30,483 nucleotides of DNA, taken from IMG/VR virus record IMGVR_UViG_3300042311_000368, positions 1 through 30,483 of that record; one strand, given 5' to 3'. Positions 29,355 through 30,483 of the stretch are shown here, one piece after another. The notes under the pieces are model-generated. The model had not been told where the DNA came from, did no database searches, and saw only the letters and a list, made by a program, of their open reading frames with translations. The translations under genes were made by a program, and so were the position numbers. Within the stretch, counting starts at the first letter, position 1, and every line of letters starts with the position of its first letter. Source of the stretch: a virus.

Positions 29355-30416
29355 TTATTTTTTGTTTAAAAATTTTGATAATTGTTCTATTTTCGACATC
29401 TTTAATTCAATGCCTTGTTTCGGCACTTCTGCCATTTCTACTTCTTCAACTGTTGCCACATCTGCAACTTTAAGCTCTGCAATCATTGAATAAATCTCAT
29501 CAAATTTTGCATCGACTTCTGCCTTAGTGTAGGTTTCGACTGCTGGCGTTTCTTCTGCCATTTCTACATCTTCGACAACTTCTTCAACTGCCATTTCAAC
29601 TTCTGCGACTTCCTCAACTTCTTCTGTCATTTCTACTTCTGTTCCCACCGCCTCGATAACATTATCTGTTATAGTTATTGGTTGGTCGTCGATAGTGACA
29701 TTTCCGCTAAAGGTTTCAATCGGCTGTAAATCTTCGTCAAGCACCGTAACCGCTTGACCTACTTCAATAGAATCTGCTGTTACAATAACTTCACCAGTAT
29801 CTGTACCGATAGCCTCAGTGAATTGAGCGACAAATTTTCTTCTCTTGCTCATATTTATTGGTTTAATAATTTCTTGTTTTGTGAATTTCAACGCACTTTC
29901 ACCATGAATTGAGAATCCAATCTTACCGCTATCCACACAATCAAAGTACGCTTGTTTATCTGTGAATTGTTGAACTGCAAACCACGTCTTTTCGGGGCAT
30001 TCAATACCGTAAGTAATTAGCGATTTGTCGGTTTTTGGTGTTTCAACTAACCATGTTTCTAGAATGTAACTAGGTACTCGTTTAGCTTCGTCGTGTTCAT
30101 CGTTAAAAACGTCTTTTCCGCTTCTGTCCTTTTGGAACTTGACAAACATTTGTTCAACGATTTCAGGAGTTACATTAACATAATACTCCTCGCCAGTTGT
30201 TTCGTCTCGTCGTGGTATTCTTTTCGGTATTAATACAGGGCTAGCAATACGATATTTCAAATCATCTTTGAACATTAAGTTCTGAACGTTTGTACTGAAC
30301 GCAACCCCTTTAATCATTATCGCTGGGTTTGCTGTATTGGCAATTTCTAGCACGCCTAAATACTCGCCATTTTCAGCATCGCACTCATCAATTGAAAGAT
30401 TATAGACTGGTAACAT
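29355..30416 (-). CDS. XkdF-like prohead protease fused to acidic scaffold domain
   Basis: 353 residues in two halves. Residues 1-190 resemble XkdF-type serine proteases of the prohead: NDEHDEAKRVPSYILETWLV with catalytic His108, and SGKIGFSIHGES with Ser169. From residue 190 on there is an acidic, repeat-like region (EVEMAEE, EVEMAVEE, VEMAEETP), then a coiled-coil end (IEQLSKFLNKK) like scaffold proteins. Internal Met189 (ATG 29852) in an AT-rich context could start a separate scaffold product, as in lambda C/Nu3. First gene of the capsid operon. Confidence 0.8.
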   Translation of the reverse strand: MLPVYNLSIDECDAENGEYLGVLEIANTANPAIMIKGVAFSTNVQNLMFKDDLKYRIASPVLIPKRIPRRDETTGEEYYVNVTPEIVEQMFVKFQKDRSGKDVFNDEHDEAKRVPSYILETWLVETPKTDKSLITYGIECPEKTWFAVQQFTDKQAYFDCVDSGKIGFSIHGESALKFTKQEIIKPINMSKRRKFVAQFTEAIGTDTGEVIVTADSIEVGQAVTVLDEDLQPIETFSGNVTIDDQPITITDNVIEAVGTEVEMTEEVEEVAEVEMAVEEVVEDVEMAEETPAVETYTKAEVDAKFDEIYSMIAELKVADVATVEEVEMAEVPKQGIELKMSKIEQLSKFLNKK

Positions 30417-30436
30417 GTCGATAATAGGTAATTTCT

Positions 30437-30444
30437 TATCTTTG
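30437..30444 (+). promoter_or_regulatory. plus-strand -7 element TATCTTTG of the divergent gene
   Basis: Perfect TAnnTTTG 16 bases before the plus-strand ATG. The minus strand carries a near match (TACATTTT, 30450-30457) for the capsid operon in the same gap, so this may be a two-way promoter region. Confidence 0.5.
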
Positions 30445-30460
30445 TCCTAAAATGTAAATT

Positions 30461-30483
30461 ATGATTAATCTGAAATTAGACAA
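30461..30483 (+). CDS. start of a divergent plus-strand gene, cut by window edge
   Basis: Only MINLKLD is visible after a well-placed TATCTTTG element; it is the only plus-strand gene start supported here. Starts of this kind occur in ParB/sulfiredoxin-like phage proteins, but seven residues cannot settle it. Confidence 0.4.

Noticed and set aside
1-30483. Integrase, repressor, tRNA or transposase genes
   Set aside because: None recognised on either strand; the left and right edges may hide some.

Overview
The window is almost certainly part of a tailed-phage (siphovirus-like) genome or prophage infecting a low-GC Bacteroidetes host, most likely a flavobacterium. The evidence is the AT-rich sequence, AT-rich starts without clear Shine-Dalgarno sites, several Bacteroidetes-type -7 elements (TAnnTTTG) in the gaps, and protein families typical of Bacteroidetes phages: a DUF6712-like head-tail connector, a BT4734/VirE-type primase, a BspA-like leucine-rich-repeat tail protein, a YkuD-like lysis enzyme and many small unnamed families. 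About 50 genes are packed with ATGA or TAATG overlaps. All lie on the minus strand, so transcription runs from right to left, except a divergent gene start at the extreme right edge. No integrase, repressor, tRNA or CRISPR was seen. The tape measure gene is cut by the left edge and the divergent gene by the right edge, so the genome continues on both sides.

In transcription order (right to left): (1) 30.4-23.3 kb, capsid and connector block: XkdF-like protease fused to an acidic scaffold-like region, HK97-fold major capsid protein, a probable major tail protein (both followed by strong intrinsic terminators), a small structural protein, portal, DUF6712-like connector, and a 782-residue protein joining a tail-terminator-like domain to PKD-like and leucine-rich-repeat domains. 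(2) 23.3-20.8 kb, lysis and nearby genes: small membrane proteins including a holin candidate, a calcineurin-like phosphoesterase and a YkuD-like endolysin, closed by a terminator. (3) 20.7-18.8 kb, recombination block: two or three small genes, a Rad52/Sak-like annealing protein, an unknown helical partner and an SSB-like protein ending DLPF, closed by a terminator. (4) 18.7-15.3 kb, thirteen small mostly unknown genes behind their own promoter. (5) 15.3-10.9 kb, replication block: a primase/P-loop protein behind a structured leader, a non-coding region with repeated GTTTACAGAT motifs that is a candidate origin or operator, an SF2 helicase and a VRR-NUC nuclease. (6) 11.0-8.4 kb, small genes, many membrane-bound, ending in a sigma-factor-like regulator. 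(7) 8.4 kb to the left edge, packaging and tail block: terminase small and large subunits, two large tail/baseplate-like proteins and the tape measure.

The layout is unusual in that the morphogenesis genes are split: capsid and portal lie on one side of the early genes, terminase and tape measure on the other, joined by a single transcription direction. The sigma-like gene lies just before the terminase block and is a natural candidate for switching on late genes. The best leads are the leader RNA of the primase (interlocking stems that could form a pseudoknot, plus a 16-codon upstream ORF), the iteron-like region between helicase and primase, and a repeated early-promoter motif.
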